Origin: Marisa cornuarietis
Taxonomy: Eukaryota; Mollusca; Gastropoda; Architaenioglossa; Ampullariidae
Reading direction: 5' to 3'
Length of the DNA: 64,000 nt
Assembly (NCBI GenBank): GCA_004794655.1
Contig: SMMW01000585.1
Coordinates: 4,351,501 to 4,415,500 of the forward strand
The notes beneath the pieces are model-generated. The model saw nothing but the letters and a program-made list of their open reading frames with translations, did no database searches and was not told the DNA's origin. A program made the position numbers and the translations under genes. The number at the start of each line of letters is the position of its first letter. Positions within the stretch are counted from its first letter, which is position 1. Below, piece after piece: positions 38,101 to 53,100 of the stretch.

Positions 38101-41100
38101 GCTATCGAAAAGTACCTGACAGTCAATTCTGGTTTAAGGGAATAAGAAACAGAGCTCGGGTTTAAAACAACGTTTCCAAATTTCAAAAATAATGGAAGTG
38201 GCTCTCTTGCTCTGGATAGTTCGGGGAAGCATAAGACACTAATGAATAACAACGAACATGTTTTAAGAAAAGGCTAGCAAGGAGAGAAGTCGCCCTGTAC
38301 TAAGTGCCAGTTGGCATCGTAACGTGGCCGCAACTCTAGATATGTTATTTCTTCTGCCAGGCAGTGAATACCGGTGTATAGTGTCGAAAAGGAAGCCCAG
38401 TAGGTCCTCGACACTAACATGGCATGGCATTCCTTCGCGAAAGGGGTTTTCGTGATGTTCCGGCGAATCACCAGTTGTATTCTCCTTCCACTTTCTCCCT
38501 ACCCCAGGTCCTGAAGTTTTACTCCCAAGGCAGTGTTGGGAAATTTAGCTACCTATGAAAAACGTAGAACGATAGACTAATGCAGCTCCTGAAGCGAATG
38601 TGTCTGCATCTAGCTGATGTATTAAGCGTATACTACCTTCTCTAAATTGTGTTGGTTCTTTCACTTGAAAGATAATAAGAACGTAGCAGAAGACACCACG
38701 AACACTATAACTACTTCTTAAGAGATGGGATGGATGATACTATTTAATAATATGAGACAAACAACAAAGAAAGACTAGTGATCAGTATTTCACACGAACA
38801 CCCTAGCTCTCATTCTATACATCTGAAGTGCTATTGACATTCCTCTCTGCTGCTGTCCGAAAGCATTGTATAACTTTACATGGGCTTCCCACTTTCACCA
38901 CTACCTTGCCAAAGACTGGTATCTTTCTCCAGCGAGATTAGTAAAAACCCTCATCTGTCTTTTTGTATTATCTCCTTTTATCTCCGGTCAATCTCAATTT
39001 CTCGGACACATCCTCGAGTCTCATCAATTTTGTCTTAAAAAACTTTAGAATTCTGCTTCTTGCCTTCTGCCGCTCGCTGGCATGGATGCATCACGCGTTT
39101 GCTCGTCACCTCCTTCCACACCGCCCCCCTTCTACGAAAAGAAGTGGTTACTAAAATGCCAAACTAATTTTCTCTGAACGTGTGTGAACCGAAGATACCC
39201 ATAGGCCTTCTTCCCTCGTCTTGCTTCTTCAAGGCTCCTAACTGGCATATATATATATATATATGTGCTCGCGCGCACGCTGTCTCTGTGCGTGCGTCGC
39301 CAGATACAGTATTAACGAATGAAGCAACTGATTTGTTTCTTTTTTTTCAGTAGACTATTTGTTCTTCCTGGCACATTCAACCTCGACTCACGAGGGGCCG
39401 TAAAGGTAAAGTAGAATAGGATAAGAAACAAAATCATCTTTCTCCTCCCCATCATCATCTTGCCTTCTCTCTTGATCGCTTAGTGCATAGCTTTCAGAAT
39501 TGCGTGGTTAGAAAGACATCACTAAGCCAGGCTCATTGCTCCTTAAGTACAGGTGAACGTCGGTCGTTGCCGATATTGGGGTGACCTCTTGGCCTTCAAA
39601 CCAGGACTCCAACCAAAAGCTGCCAGCTGAGACGCAACCACGTTAGCCCTAATGTTACAGCCAATTCTTCTGACAGCGTGGTGGGCATCAGGTGTGCTTT
39701 CCAAGCAAACTGAAGGATGAAGCCCCAAATCGATTTTTGCCCCTATTTGCAGACGCTTGGCCCTAATCCACATACATCAGGCAATCGGTTGTTAAAGCTG
39801 TCAAACATGATAGTAACTAATTTGTTCCCAGTCTAGCCAGCGTTCTCTTCAAGTAAAGTTCAAACTGTTTGACATAAGAAATGCAAAAAAAAAATAATAA
39901 AATAAATAAAAACAGCTTAAAGACATATAATTTTATCGCAAGGATTATTGCTAACAGAATTAGTGAATTTTGTGCATCGAAATATGGAGCACTTTGTGTC
40001 GCTGGTCAGCAAAAGTTTGTAGACATTAGCCATTGTGGGACACTGACGAAAAAGAAACAAACTCAAAATGCTGGTTCGATATAGATACGCATTAAGAGAG
40101 AAAGAAAGCTGACAGGGGATGGCGATAAGAAGGACAATGAAGACAGAAAGGCAAAAAGGAGAAGAAAGGAAAAGGTGACTGGTGGATTAACACAAAAGCA
40201 AAAAAGGAGTATTACAAAATACGATTTTTAAATTAAATATATTATTTTTATACAAAATTAGCTAAGATTCAAGAAGGAAATAATTAATGACACAAACTTT
40301 CCTTAGACACAGCATCTCTTTTCACATATCGTTAAAAAAATGACTCGCCTTCTAAAGTAAATCTTCTAATTAGGGCGCTCGGCAGTGTAGTGGTTAAGAC
40401 ACTCGCTTGTCACCACTGCAGCATCAAGTCTTAGTTCAGATCTCTTCTCCGGAGATCTATGTAATGTTATGTCTATATGACACCTGTCCGGAAGGCAGGC
40501 CGTAGGGGTTTCCTAAGGGTGCTCCTGTTTTCTCTCTTCGCTCGTAGTGCGAAATCATTTCTAAGCAGAAGCACATTTCTTACAACTAGGAGAGCTAGGA
40601 GAAAAAGTTTTTTTTTGTGAGGAGGGTAATCCCAGGAGGTATGCAGAAAGTAAAGATGACAAAAAACTGGCTACAAAGAACGTCCAAACAGAAAAGAATG
40701 GACACCAAAAATTGACGAAGATAAACGTCAAAATTGAAGATAATAAACGTCAAAAAATCCCCATAAGATAATGAACCAAAATAGAGAAGAATTAACAAAG
40801 TTCACAAAATAGGCACACGAAAAAAAGCGTAAAAAAGATGTATTGTTTAACTGGAAACACAATTACAGAAGTCGGAAAGTAGGAATATCCAGATGTAGCA
40901 CAAGAGCCCCCACACAAGCTGCCGCTTACAAGCTGTTACATATTAATCACACTGAAACGGCAAGCGAAGTGTCCTTATGCGACTTTATCACCGTTGCCAT
41001 TCTGTCGGCGTAGTAATTTCGCAGAAGCACAGTTTCTATTTATCTTCAAATGAAAATCTTTGCAACACTGCGCAGATTTCTATCGCAAATACCGCCTTTT

Positions 41101-44100
41101 CTTTGCACAAGAGCGAGATTTATCTTACGTCTCAGACCATGTCCCCTGTGTGCAGGCGTAGCATAAGAATATTTTAGCAGCCTTCACTGCACTGCATACT
41201 TCACCTTTACAAACGTCCGCTATAACTTTTTATTTCACTGGTTTCATACTACAGTAGAATGGGCAGAGAAAAAATGGCAAGCAGTCAACAGTGCGGACAG
41301 AAGAACGGAATGACACGAGCAGCCTGGTCTAGAGAGAAGCTTGTTCAACAAGTGGATGGTTTCTCCTGAGAGAAACAGGCCTCGAAAAAAACCCCAACAG
41401 TTTTGACATCACGATGTCTCAATGTCTCGTGAGAATGGTAACGAGAACAAGAAGTGCAAAATGCGTTCTTGACGCACTGTCCTCCTCCAGCAGGTATAGA
41501 GGAAAGACACTGGGGTGTGTCGTGCGAGGCAGGAGCATTTGCACGAGCATTCGTATTAATTTCGTCCCACAGGTTCTCTCGGATTTCACTCGGTAAGCTG
41601 TACCAGCTACTTTGTTTAGATCATTCTACTCAAAATGTACCATCACCACCTTCCCTTGGCGATTCCACATTGAAACTATTGTGTGGCACTATGTGTGACG
41701 CAAGCGTTCGTATTTCACTTTCCATATGCAAAAGTATCCGCAGCAAACCTCTGAAAATTTACTGACCCTTGCCCTATGAAATTTATAAGAATGTTAATAC
41801 ATGGTAAGGAGATGCAGAATACAAACGCTTTAGAGTCCCAGCGCAGAACAAGAGACATCCCAGCATTCATCATCAGATGCCTCAGACACGGTCGCCAGGC
41901 CAAGTGCCATGACAGAGTGCTTACGACACCCTGGGGACCAGGAGAAACCAAAACTAATTGACGTCCAGGTCAGAAGAATAAATAGGACAGGATTGTTCAC
42001 GTCTTGCACAGAGCCAGTGCCACACAGCCGTTTGACTGGACTCACGAGGGGAAGGTGGGGCGGCACATTTTGGGTGGAATGGTCTACACAAAGCCGCTCT
42101 CGCAGCGTCCCTGGCGAAATCCAAGAGAACCTCGCGTTACACGGGACAAAACTGAGAAAATGTGACAATCGAAAGTAAAAGAGGATAATATGCATATGAA
42201 TCTGAGGTACAGAAGCGCAGTGGAAATGAGCTCTTGTCAATACAATGAGAACCGTAAGACGTAGGGTTCATGTCTTGTCTCCATCTACACATGTCTATCT
42301 AGATGTATCACCAACTCACTGGGATGGCTGGTGGGGGTTTTCTCCGAATAACCTAGTTTCTTACCCCTTTATCATTCTTTTCCTACCCACCCCACATAAG
42401 TTTCCTACCCCATTATCATTCCTTTCATACCCACCCCACATAGTGTAAATCACCACCAGTAAGTGGATTTTTTCCTTAAAATATTTGACAGGCATACCTT
42501 TCATAACTAAACAAAAAGCATGTTAGCAACGGTCAGCTCATGCTATATTAAGCGTCACAAAGGCACTGAGAACGTTATAATGTAATTATCCTTCTCTCCA
42601 GGCACTTTATTTCAACTATCATTTTACTCTACCACACCTTCCTTCCCCTCCGCTGAGCACAAAATGGCAACCAGTTTTCGTGATTTAATCGGCATTTTTA
42701 CATTGACGTTGTTTAAAGTGTACGAGAGTGCACAACTTGTTCAACTTAGTTAAATCTTACTTCTATTTCGGTGAATAATCCCCTCTTCCGTTCTCGATAT
42801 ACAAGCTAACATCACTATGCATAGAAAGAAGTCAGAACAATAAAGCCATATATGCGGACATAATTAATATACAAGTATGGTCCCACCTCTCTCACCGGTT
42901 GACGCCTTGACAACAGACGCGTCTTCATGAACATTTATGATGACAGTTTCTGACCTCTTTTTATGCATGATGATGTTTGTTTTTAAACCTGTCTCTAGAG
43001 TGGAGGAGGTGTGGGGACAATCCATTATCTCCTACAGGTCAGCCCTTTCAAACCAGAATACCACTACCAAAAATCTCTGTATCTGCTAACAATATAACTG
43101 TCCAGGACTTGTAATTTTTAAAGTTTTAAAGACAAAGGCAAACTAAGTTCACGCCTCAGCACGCAGGACATCTCCACTATCGTGCCAATCTACCCCCAGC
43201 CCGTTATATTTTTTCTCACCGTATCCTTGTCTAATGCTACTGATAACGCTGTGACTCGCCTTTAAGTGTCAAGGCAGAAAGCTAGACTGAAAAGGTGTGA
43301 AATGTAGGGTAAACGGGGGAGGGGCGGGACTGGATGCAATACACAGGCAAAGTAGAACAAATCTCAAAGTTAGTATGATGTTGGGAAGAAAATGCAGGAA
43401 GTAAGCACGATACGTCGGTCTAAGATTGGAAGGTGAAGCAAAGTCAGTTGATTGAAATGACTCCACGCGTTTTCCCCGGATTCGCAGGAGCCTCTTTTAC
43501 ACATAAACACGTTTCAGGACATTACTAACGACAGCGAGAAGTCGGGGGTGTGCCTCACACGAGTTATTCATGCCTGTGTGTTTGTAGACCAGTACTCGTA
43601 AAGAATTATGCCCTCTGCCCGTCCATGCTCGAAAGTTGTGCACAGGGAAAATGACTCCTAACCGCTGGTAATCTATCGCTGATACTTCTAAATCCAGATA
43701 CTTCAAGACGGTATTAGCGAACATAAATACGATACTCAAATACGATACCCAGGGATTTGAAAGCTTCAAATGATCGCATAATATTAGTAGATACACGAGA
43801 AGGGAATAAATTATTATTTAAATTACATAAGTCGTGAGTATATGAACTGTCCCAATCAACAAAGTTTCGAATTACTAAGTCATCAGCTCGTTATCCACGT
43901 GAAATAATCTAATGCTAGACCTGAAACTGCTGACATGCGAAAGTAAGCCCCGGATGACGGTAGATTCCATCACTTTTAATAATCAGGTGTATGGTATATT
44001 ATTCGAGCTTTACACATGACTAAAGGTCTTAAGGCACAACTGAAAAGACAGCAGCAAGATATAGTTAATTTTGATAACTTAAAAAGTTTTCGCATTTTAA

Positions 44101-47100
44101 AAACGTGATTAGGAACTCTCTTGTGAAAATATATTTTGTTTTAGTTTTGTAGCTCCTATCAGAATGCTAATCATCGTTGGAAATGTCATTATCGTATGTC
44201 AGATGATCAAAGCTTGAAACTTTCTATCCAGAATGTCAGAGAATTTTTCGTGATCAATTTTTTTTGAATTTAGCTTCTACACAACTCACAATTCGGTTTA
44301 TACTATGCCGAACATAAGGGAAAGCTCGTTTGTATGAAATGTAATACCCGCTTGGTGACGAGTCAACTTGCTAGTTGCACTTTGTATAAATAAGGACATG
44401 TCTTTTGAAGATTCTGAAACCTCCAAATAAAAACTACAAACATAAATCAGTACACACTATCATACCACCAACAAATTCATATAAACTGATCAGAATATCT
44501 GTCATTCTAGCCAGGAATGCAGCATACTTATTTCATCTTTCACGTTGTTTTCACCACATCGCTTTTCTAGTGCATCGCCTGTGTGGACGTAAACCGAATG
44601 ATCCATTTAGTTTATGAGCTGCAGTATCAGGCCGATCTCGGCCGCGCGCCGGCAGATGTTTGTAGATAGCTGCTCGGTTGAAATGTTGTGGGCTGACGTA
44701 AGAACCTTAAGTTTTCTGGTCTGTGCCAGAGGTGCCTCTCGCAAACGCTCGACGACCAGAATTCAACTGGGTTCATATCCGGGGCGTGGAACAATTACAG
44801 TTTTACTACTCGAGCGCCACGGCTAAAACATCTGCGACTGATCGACAGACTGATTCTGCAGCTTCTGCCATGCAAGCAGTAGTTTAATAGATTTTACTAT
44901 TATGGTAAACTGGTTTTCATGATTTTTCTTCACAAGAATTATAGTTAGCAGTCGCAAATGCCTATATATTACATCATAATTTTGTCAACCAGCTGGAGAG
45001 TTTTGACAGGAAACATGAATTAAGAACTGTTCAGATTTCTATTTAAAGAACTAGATTTACATTTATTACGCACACTCAGAGCCACCCGTACAGTGTCAAT
45101 ATAAAAAGGTTTTATTTGGAACGCTATTTGCGTACACAGAGTGCGGACATAATTTTTGTCCATGTATTGCAACTTTCGCATTCTTTTGCTACTATTCTAG
45201 GCTGATTTTATGAAAAGGTGCTAATGCTGCATTAAAACCTGTTTATTTGAGGTCTGTCTGCTTCGTCTGAAAGAGGATGAGAGGGATATGGTGAGGTGAC
45301 ACAGGTCGCCGACCTGTTCCTTTTAATGCATTACCAATTGATGTAGAGTAGGATTTGTTCAGTAAGACGACACGACAATGAGGCCCTTACTCGATTACAT
45401 AAAGCGCTGCCAGTAGGGATACGCTGACGACCAACAGCAAGTCTACTAATAATGAAGGACACTAAAATGCAACTCCAGCGTCTGCCCCCTCTTGCAATGC
45501 CCCGCTTAATTTAGCAATCAGTACAGCATCCTTATTTCTCAGAAACAGAATCTGTTATGGTACATATTTCGAACAAAGTATAGCATTTAGCAGAAATACT
45601 TACTGGGTGTGAGGCCAAAGTCTTACAAGTAAGATGTAAAACTTCGCAAAACCCTTTTCACTGTCGGTTTAAAAACGAGATGAAAATAACATCAAAGGAC
45701 TTCAGTGAGTTATCAGCAGGTCTTCTTTAAGATATTTAAAAGAAGTGCCTAAAAAAGAAACTGCTACAAATGTAAGAAACTATTTTGCGAACTCGTGTAA
45801 ACACAACACTGTCATGCTCTTAAAGACCAACCTGAATGGTATAGGCGGTAGATTTAGGCGATATAAACATAACCTGTAAATTTTAGCCTCCAAAACCCAT
45901 CCGTTAATTAACTATCCGCTAGCAAACTACGCGATTTGCACCTGGGATCAACGACCGCCGCTAACAGTGTACTACGTCACGCTAGTGTACCATTCACAAC
46001 AATGGCAGTAGCCAACATCAAACAGAGAGAGAGAGAGAATGAACGACAGTTCGAAATATTCGAACGTTGAAAGTCTGTATTTCTTGTGCTAAAGTATCAG
46101 TTTTTCAGAACCAGGAGAAATGCAGACTTTCAGCGTCCAAATAACCCGAAATGTCGCTAATTCTCTCTCTCTCTGGTGTTGACGGCTGGCAATGTTGTGA
46201 ATGGTGCACTAACGTGACGTAGTACACTGTTAGCGGCGCCTGTTGATCGCAGGCGCGAATCGTAGCGGATGATTAATTAACGGATGGGTTTTGGAGGCTA
46301 AAGTAACAGGTTAAACAGGTTAACTTTATATCATCTATATCTACCGATATCTGCGGGGAAAAAAAACATTCGGTTTGGTTTTAAAAATAATGTCACGACG
46401 CACAACCTTCTTGATCTTACAGCCTAAATTTAAGTGATAATAAAACGAAAGAAAGAAAAAAAGAAAGGAAGAAAAAAAATTCCACGCCAGAATAAGCAAC
46501 AGGATGAAGTATTCATCTCACGAAAGCTTCGAGGCAAGTCTGAAGATGCCTCTGGCACAAGTATGACCCGCACATGTCACAAAGGGTTGATATGGGAAGT
46601 CGGTAAAGGACAGAAATCCCCAAGGCAACCTAATGAAACTCCCCCCCCCCCGGCTTCCTTAAAGGTCCCCGATCTATTTCCAGTTTGACAGGTGGCGTTT
46701 AATTGGTGCTGAATGTCCCTCCTATAAGCTACCAGGGACGGCCTTTAAAGGCAGGTTATTGAGCGAAACGGGCAAGATTATCGGCACACTACCCACTTCA
46801 GAGTGCCAGAACGTGGCGCTGTTCGCTTTTGTGATCTGCGTTGGGCTACGGTGAATACAAATTTGCATAACACGCCAGCTGTCTTCGCGCGAAGCTGGCA
46901 TGCCAAGACGCCACTGCACACCGTATCTGCGTTCTGAAGATATGAGTTGAGTGAAGAATAGTCTTCCAGACTAACAACCCACCTCCCCTTCCCTTTCGCA
47001 TGTACACGTGAAGGACGTGTGGACTGTATGTAGGTCCCACAGCACCTCCTGCATTTTTATAGACTGGCGTTGATATTTTTCGAAAGCATGAAAAAATACG

Positions 47101-50100
47101 CAACGAAAAACTCTTTTTTTTTGTTTTTGTTTTTAAATGAGAGGCTGAGTGAAGGTCAACTACAGCTAGTTTTAGCACGCTTTTCGGTAAAAACTCGGTT
47201 TTTACAGAATGGTTGCCGCACTCACGCTTGTCGGTTACTATTTACGTCATCTTTGGTGACAGCATGATTCATCCTTGTAACCCTTTGACATTTTTCGTTT
47301 TACAGTCCCTAGAGTGAAAGCCGCCTCAATCTGCTGCTTACTGTTTCTATCAACAGTTAGACAAGAAATCAAGCAGAGAAAAACACGTATAAACAAGAAA
47401 ACATTGAGCCATGCCTTCAAGCATAAAATCCTACACCCATACTCTAAAGCCCCGTTCCGTAGTTTTGCTTGTTTATGATGACGATTTTTTTAAAACCACC
47501 TCCATCGTTTTCAGGTGAGGTTGTCTTTCTCCAGGCACGAGCGAAGCGCTATTAAAGTGTGCCATCGTCGGCCTCCTGCACTGCACGCAGGCCCGCACAC
47601 AAACAATAAGAATCTTTATTTAGACCGCCGCGAGCCTTTAAGTTCCACTTGCCGAATAACTTGAGCCAGACTGTTCTTATCCTCGGCCCATAAGAATTCC
47701 TTGCCTTATTCAAGTTGCCAGAACCAGAAACCTTCCTTAACAGTAAGTACCATATAACCTCTACAACTTCTTTACGGAATACATGAAGGTTCGCCTCCTA
47801 CAGATCTAACCACTGGCTGGCAATGAGTCGTGAAAGTTCTGGCATTGGAAAACTGTTCTGAAATACGAGTGCAAACAGGTCTCATCCCGAGCTGCGAACA
47901 TTAAATAAAGCCGGCATATGGTATACATCATGACGCTAAAAAAACTTTCCCTCACTACTGGGTCTCGAAATTCGCGAGCTGCATTTAGACTTGGGATGAC
48001 CCCCGATGACCCAACAACTGTGCCAACGGATCAGTGGGACTGCTCCTACTCCCTACACCCACTTCTCTGTTACCAAACTGTCCTGGATGTGATACAGTCT
48101 GGTAAGAGTAAACCTTTGTAGGACCACGGTATTGCAATCACACGTCTGCTTTCGCATCAATATAGTATGCACGCATAAATTAAATTGCTAAGAGCCTGCG
48201 CTTACTGTCGATGATTGTCTTAAGAGTGATATATTGTCCGTATCCTTCTTCAGAAGCAATTATTTGGTGCCAGCAATCTGTTTTCTGACAGCGACATCTG
48301 TCGCACATTTAAGACTGCTCGAAAAAGCTATCGTTCATCGGTTCTGCCGCCATTTTGAAGTTAGCGAAACGCTACAAGCGGCGTTTAACATCATAAATAG
48401 GCAATCAGTACGGGTTTACACGTCCTCTCGGACCGCAACTGATACATTTGCACAGCAAAATACATACATGAAAACAGCGAAGAATGCATATAGCTTTAGT
48501 CTCTAATCATCCACAGTTTCCCTCTGCTGGACACGATACTCTGCTTGATCCTGGGAGAAGTACAAGAACAAAGCTGTCTTTAGAAACGGAATTAATATCG
48601 AACTAGCTCTGGAGTTTTACACTCCCTGGTAGAAAATGTTAACGGCCACTCAAGGATATTTCATATTCTGCAATGAGATCATTTCCATTAGAGCTTCTCC
48701 ACCCAAGAAATAGTTTGAGCAACTTATTTTGATAAGAAGAATCGGCATATCATTATTAATGCCTCTCCTATATGAGTTGCAGCGCAAATCGTGTTCATTT
48801 TTTAAATAAGGATAAACATCTCAGAACATCTCAGATCGTACCCTACTCGTGGGAAGTAAAACCGCTTTTAAGGAGGAGGAAGCAGCAGGTGGAAGAAACA
48901 CTTTTTTCACGAAAACATGAGACTGGTTTTTTTTTTAATGCCCATGTTATCTGAAAAAGCCCCTCCTACTAAGAACGTGGAAAGAACTGCAATCGCTATT
49001 TAGATGGACAGTCTAATACGTTCGTGACGTCGTACTGTACTTAATGTTCCTGACTAATGGCAGAACCACTGCTTCGTTCTGCCAAAATTTGAAGGCGAAA
49101 AAATCTTATTTGCATCGTTAACATTTTAAATCAAATTCTAGCAGAAGGCTCTTTACGGTTAAAAGCAAAGATGAACAGCGAACAAGAATTTAGAAAATGG
49201 CACCTGGATGAAAACTGTCTAATGGCGGCATTCCCATTAGCCCGTGCTGCTCTTTAACTGTACCACAGAACGCGGACTATGAAGACGACGTGAAATCACA
49301 TGACCGCGCTTCGATAAACAAGGGCTCTGCTCCCCGTTAAAGGCCAGTCCCGCTCAACCAGACATTCGACTGTCTAAACCAGATGCAGACAGGCGTTAGT
49401 CCCCAACTGGAATAAGCACTTTTCTTCTTAGCTTTCACTGGGTCTATTTATCTTTTTCTTTTAAAAATGCGGTTCTTTGTGCGGATCACACAATATCTTT
49501 AAGGATCCCATATAATAATAATAATAATAATTTAGCTATAAAAATATTTCTGGCACAGCAAATGCAGTAGCTCTTTCTTCGAGCTGTCAGAGGCATGGTG
49601 TAGCATTGGGGATACGATTCTAGATAGCGATTTCACTACCACTGACTGCCTCAGTCGTGTTTGACTTCTCGGTTTGTCTGTCAGTGAAGTCTGTGCAGTA
49701 CAGCGTTCCTGCTGGCTATTTTATTTTTCTTTCCCAAAAAGACAAAGGCTGAAGGAGCCTGGTTGCTATACAAGGTAATACCTTTGAAAATTAAGGACTT
49801 CTTTAAAGAACTACCTCATCATTATCACTGGAATTTTATAGACAAATGGCCACATCCTCTGTGGATGAAGCTGGCTTTTCTTTTGTTATGACCGAAGCCT
49901 TGAATCAATATTACTCTTAAAATTAATCAATCCAAATCTGCCAGTCTCTTTGAACAGACGCAAAGCAAGAGAAATAATGCTATTGACTGTATTGCTGCCA
50001 TGTAAAAAATATTCTTGACACAGGTCTATTTAACAGTACTGAGCAGAAAGATTGCATCCAAATAGCAGTACTTTGCAACAGAAGGCAGACAATTTTGATG

Positions 50101-53100
50101 ATTACAGACTGAAAAAGACCCAGACAGAGGGGAAAATGTTTGATCTATGCATGGGTTTCACTCACTATACTCCATGACACCACTTGGCAGCACCCAGCAT
50201 AATCTGGAGATAGCTTTTCAGGCTTATTTAAACAAAAATTAAAAACCTACAAAATTAAAACTGTCTTCTGTTACTGAATGACTGTCCTTATCATGAATTT
50301 ACTACTACAATCCCAGTTATCTATCTTCCCTCTGAAACTCTTTATGTAGTGTCCCACTCTCTGCAGTCTGTAGTCACTTGAGGAAAACTACAGCGTACTT
50401 CCTGAAACACGGACACAATCTGAACTGAGCCTATATACATATCGCTGCAAACGCCTGCACAAAGTACTTGATAAACCAGAGAGACTTACACTTTTGGCAT
50501 GTAGGCTGTATGCCCATTTTTCATAATCATCTGACAAGTGTATACTGATCATTTTTAAAGTTTGCAAAACCTTACAACAATTAATAGTAATTACGACACC
50601 TAAAATTTTGACTAACATGAAATTCTGATCTCTACATGTTTAAAAGCAGCCATGCTCTTAGAATTTAAGACTGCACGCAACATGTCTTTTGTACAAAACA
50701 TCTGTTGTTGTTTTCCCAGCTCCACAAAGTCACCTTTCTATCAGTTATATGCCTTATGGAAAGAAATAAGCATGTAATTATGACAGAAAAGGCCTGCTAT
50801 TTCTTTTATACAACAGGCTTTCTTCAAAACTCTTTACAAATAAGTCATTTTTGTAACTCTTGAGATACACACTTCATTAATATGTTTTCCTTCATTAGCA
50901 CTTTGCTCAAAGAGGTTTGCCACAATCTGGGATTCACAACAAATAGCATTTAACAGCTGGAAATTAATGTTAATGGCAGCGCAATCATCAATACATAACA
51001 TGTCCAACAGCAGTTGTCTACTCAGCATAGAATTTTGACTGTAAAAACTCAAGAAAATGTGTTTACAAAAATCCACCTCATGGAAATTTTTTAAACAGTT
51101 CTATGTATAGCTGTGCCTAGCTGGATGTAAGGATTTGTGTGTGGGCCCACTTGCGCATGCAATGCTTATACATGTGTGTGTGTGTGCTCGGTATCAACAT
51201 GTACAATCCTTAGCACGGTGATGACATAGAGAATTAGTCACTGTTGTGCAGTTATTTCCACCCATAATAAAGCAGTAACATATGCAAAAATTAACGTCCA
51301 ATTAAAAAATATTCAATAGTGATGTGGTTACTAGAGATGTAACTGTTATTATTTAAGTGTTAATGTAGTTGTGAAGACTTTCAAAACAGGAATATTGTAA
51401 TTTCCAGGATGAATCTACAAACTCATAAATGGGAAGAGCTAAGGAGTATCTGATGACTTTTTTAAAATCCTAAACTCTTTTTAAACAACCTTTGTTTTAA
51501 AAAGTGCAAAAGGAGGAAAAGGAGCAAAAGAAAATTTATAAAAAAGAAGAATTTTTTTTACTTTCTAGATCATAGTGTGTATATGTGTGTATATATATAT
51601 AATTCATGTTTTGGTCCTGATAATTAAAAATTGTTACTTTATATCAGATTATAATCTAAAGTGTAGATTATTTTATTTTTAATAATTATAACAAAATATA
51701 TCAGGATGAGAAACTTTCACCTCTACATGATAACTTCAATAAAAGCTGTGTCTCTTTTTTCAGCATTATTAAGAAAACCATATAACCAAAGTTGCTGTTT
51801 AAGCACACTGTGTTTACCCATGTAAGATTAAACGAAATATAGTTGGCATTCAAGATTTACCCTCCAAAGTAGTCACAGCATGCAGAATCAACACCTAAAA
51901 AGCAAAAGTGTCATCTTTTAAACAATCAGGTGGGTGGTTTTATCCCCAAATTGAGTGGCAGTTTGAAAGAAGCCACACTTCATCCACCTTGTGCACACTT
52001 GCACTAACAAGATACATCTGTACAGTGAATGCTCCCTCAACAAATTCTACAATTTGCACACTTCTGGCAACACCTGGGCTTTGAGCTTTGTGCTTGACAT
52101 CCTAGTGTAGCACCATCCCTCAACCTTTACAGCAGGCTAAATCATTCAGTGTTGTTACTCAGGTAAACATCACTGCTCACTCAATTTTATCTGTTATTCA
52201 CAGTCACATTTCTCATATAACTACCTCGGTCAACATGTTCATTTTTTTTATAAACATAAACATATAAACTCAGATCTTTAAATCATGACTTGAACATACA
52301 AAAATACATTAAAAATCATTTTTACAGTAAATGAGATGCACAATGAAATCATAAATAATAATGTAGTGGGCCTGACCTGCAAGTACAGTCATCATGCATC
52401 CTTTGGTCATTCCATTTTAATGCAATAATAGAATTTTGCAGTAAACAGACTAGATTCAGTGTGTTAAACTGGTATTGGGTGTGAAATTGCATGTTTATAA
52501 AGTTATAATATGCACTGTACTCTATACTTTGCAATATTTATATTTCATGATGCAATTTTAATCATTAAAAAATTCAGCTTAGACTTAATGCAACATATAT
52601 TAGGGAAAGTTACAGAGTGAACTCTTTTTCAGCAATATAAGATTACCTTCATTTTTAGAAATATTCTCAGAAATAACTTATTATTTAATAGGGTTGGAAA
52701 TGGGCTCTTTTTATGGTAACTTTAAATTATTATGGAAATTATTCTTTTTATTTCACTAAAAGCTTTTACTGTTCAGCAATGCAGACAGCATATTTGCAAA
52801 TCAATCTTTAACAGCATCTCTATCTATATAATTTTTTCCAGCATTCTACTTTCAGTCACAGGTACATGTTAAGACTTGCAAGAAAAAAGTATAGCAGCTA
52901 ATACAAAATGACATTATGCTGTGCATGTTTCACTTCTACAACTTCAGACTGGAGTAGGGTGGCTTCCTTTTATTTTCAGTGTACATGGTGAAGTGTCAGC
53001 TAGGGCGATCATGAACTAACATTCTAAGGTTACACTATAATGACAAACTTTTAAGGCTTGAACTGTTCTAGCACATTGCACTCCTCATTCTCATAACTAT

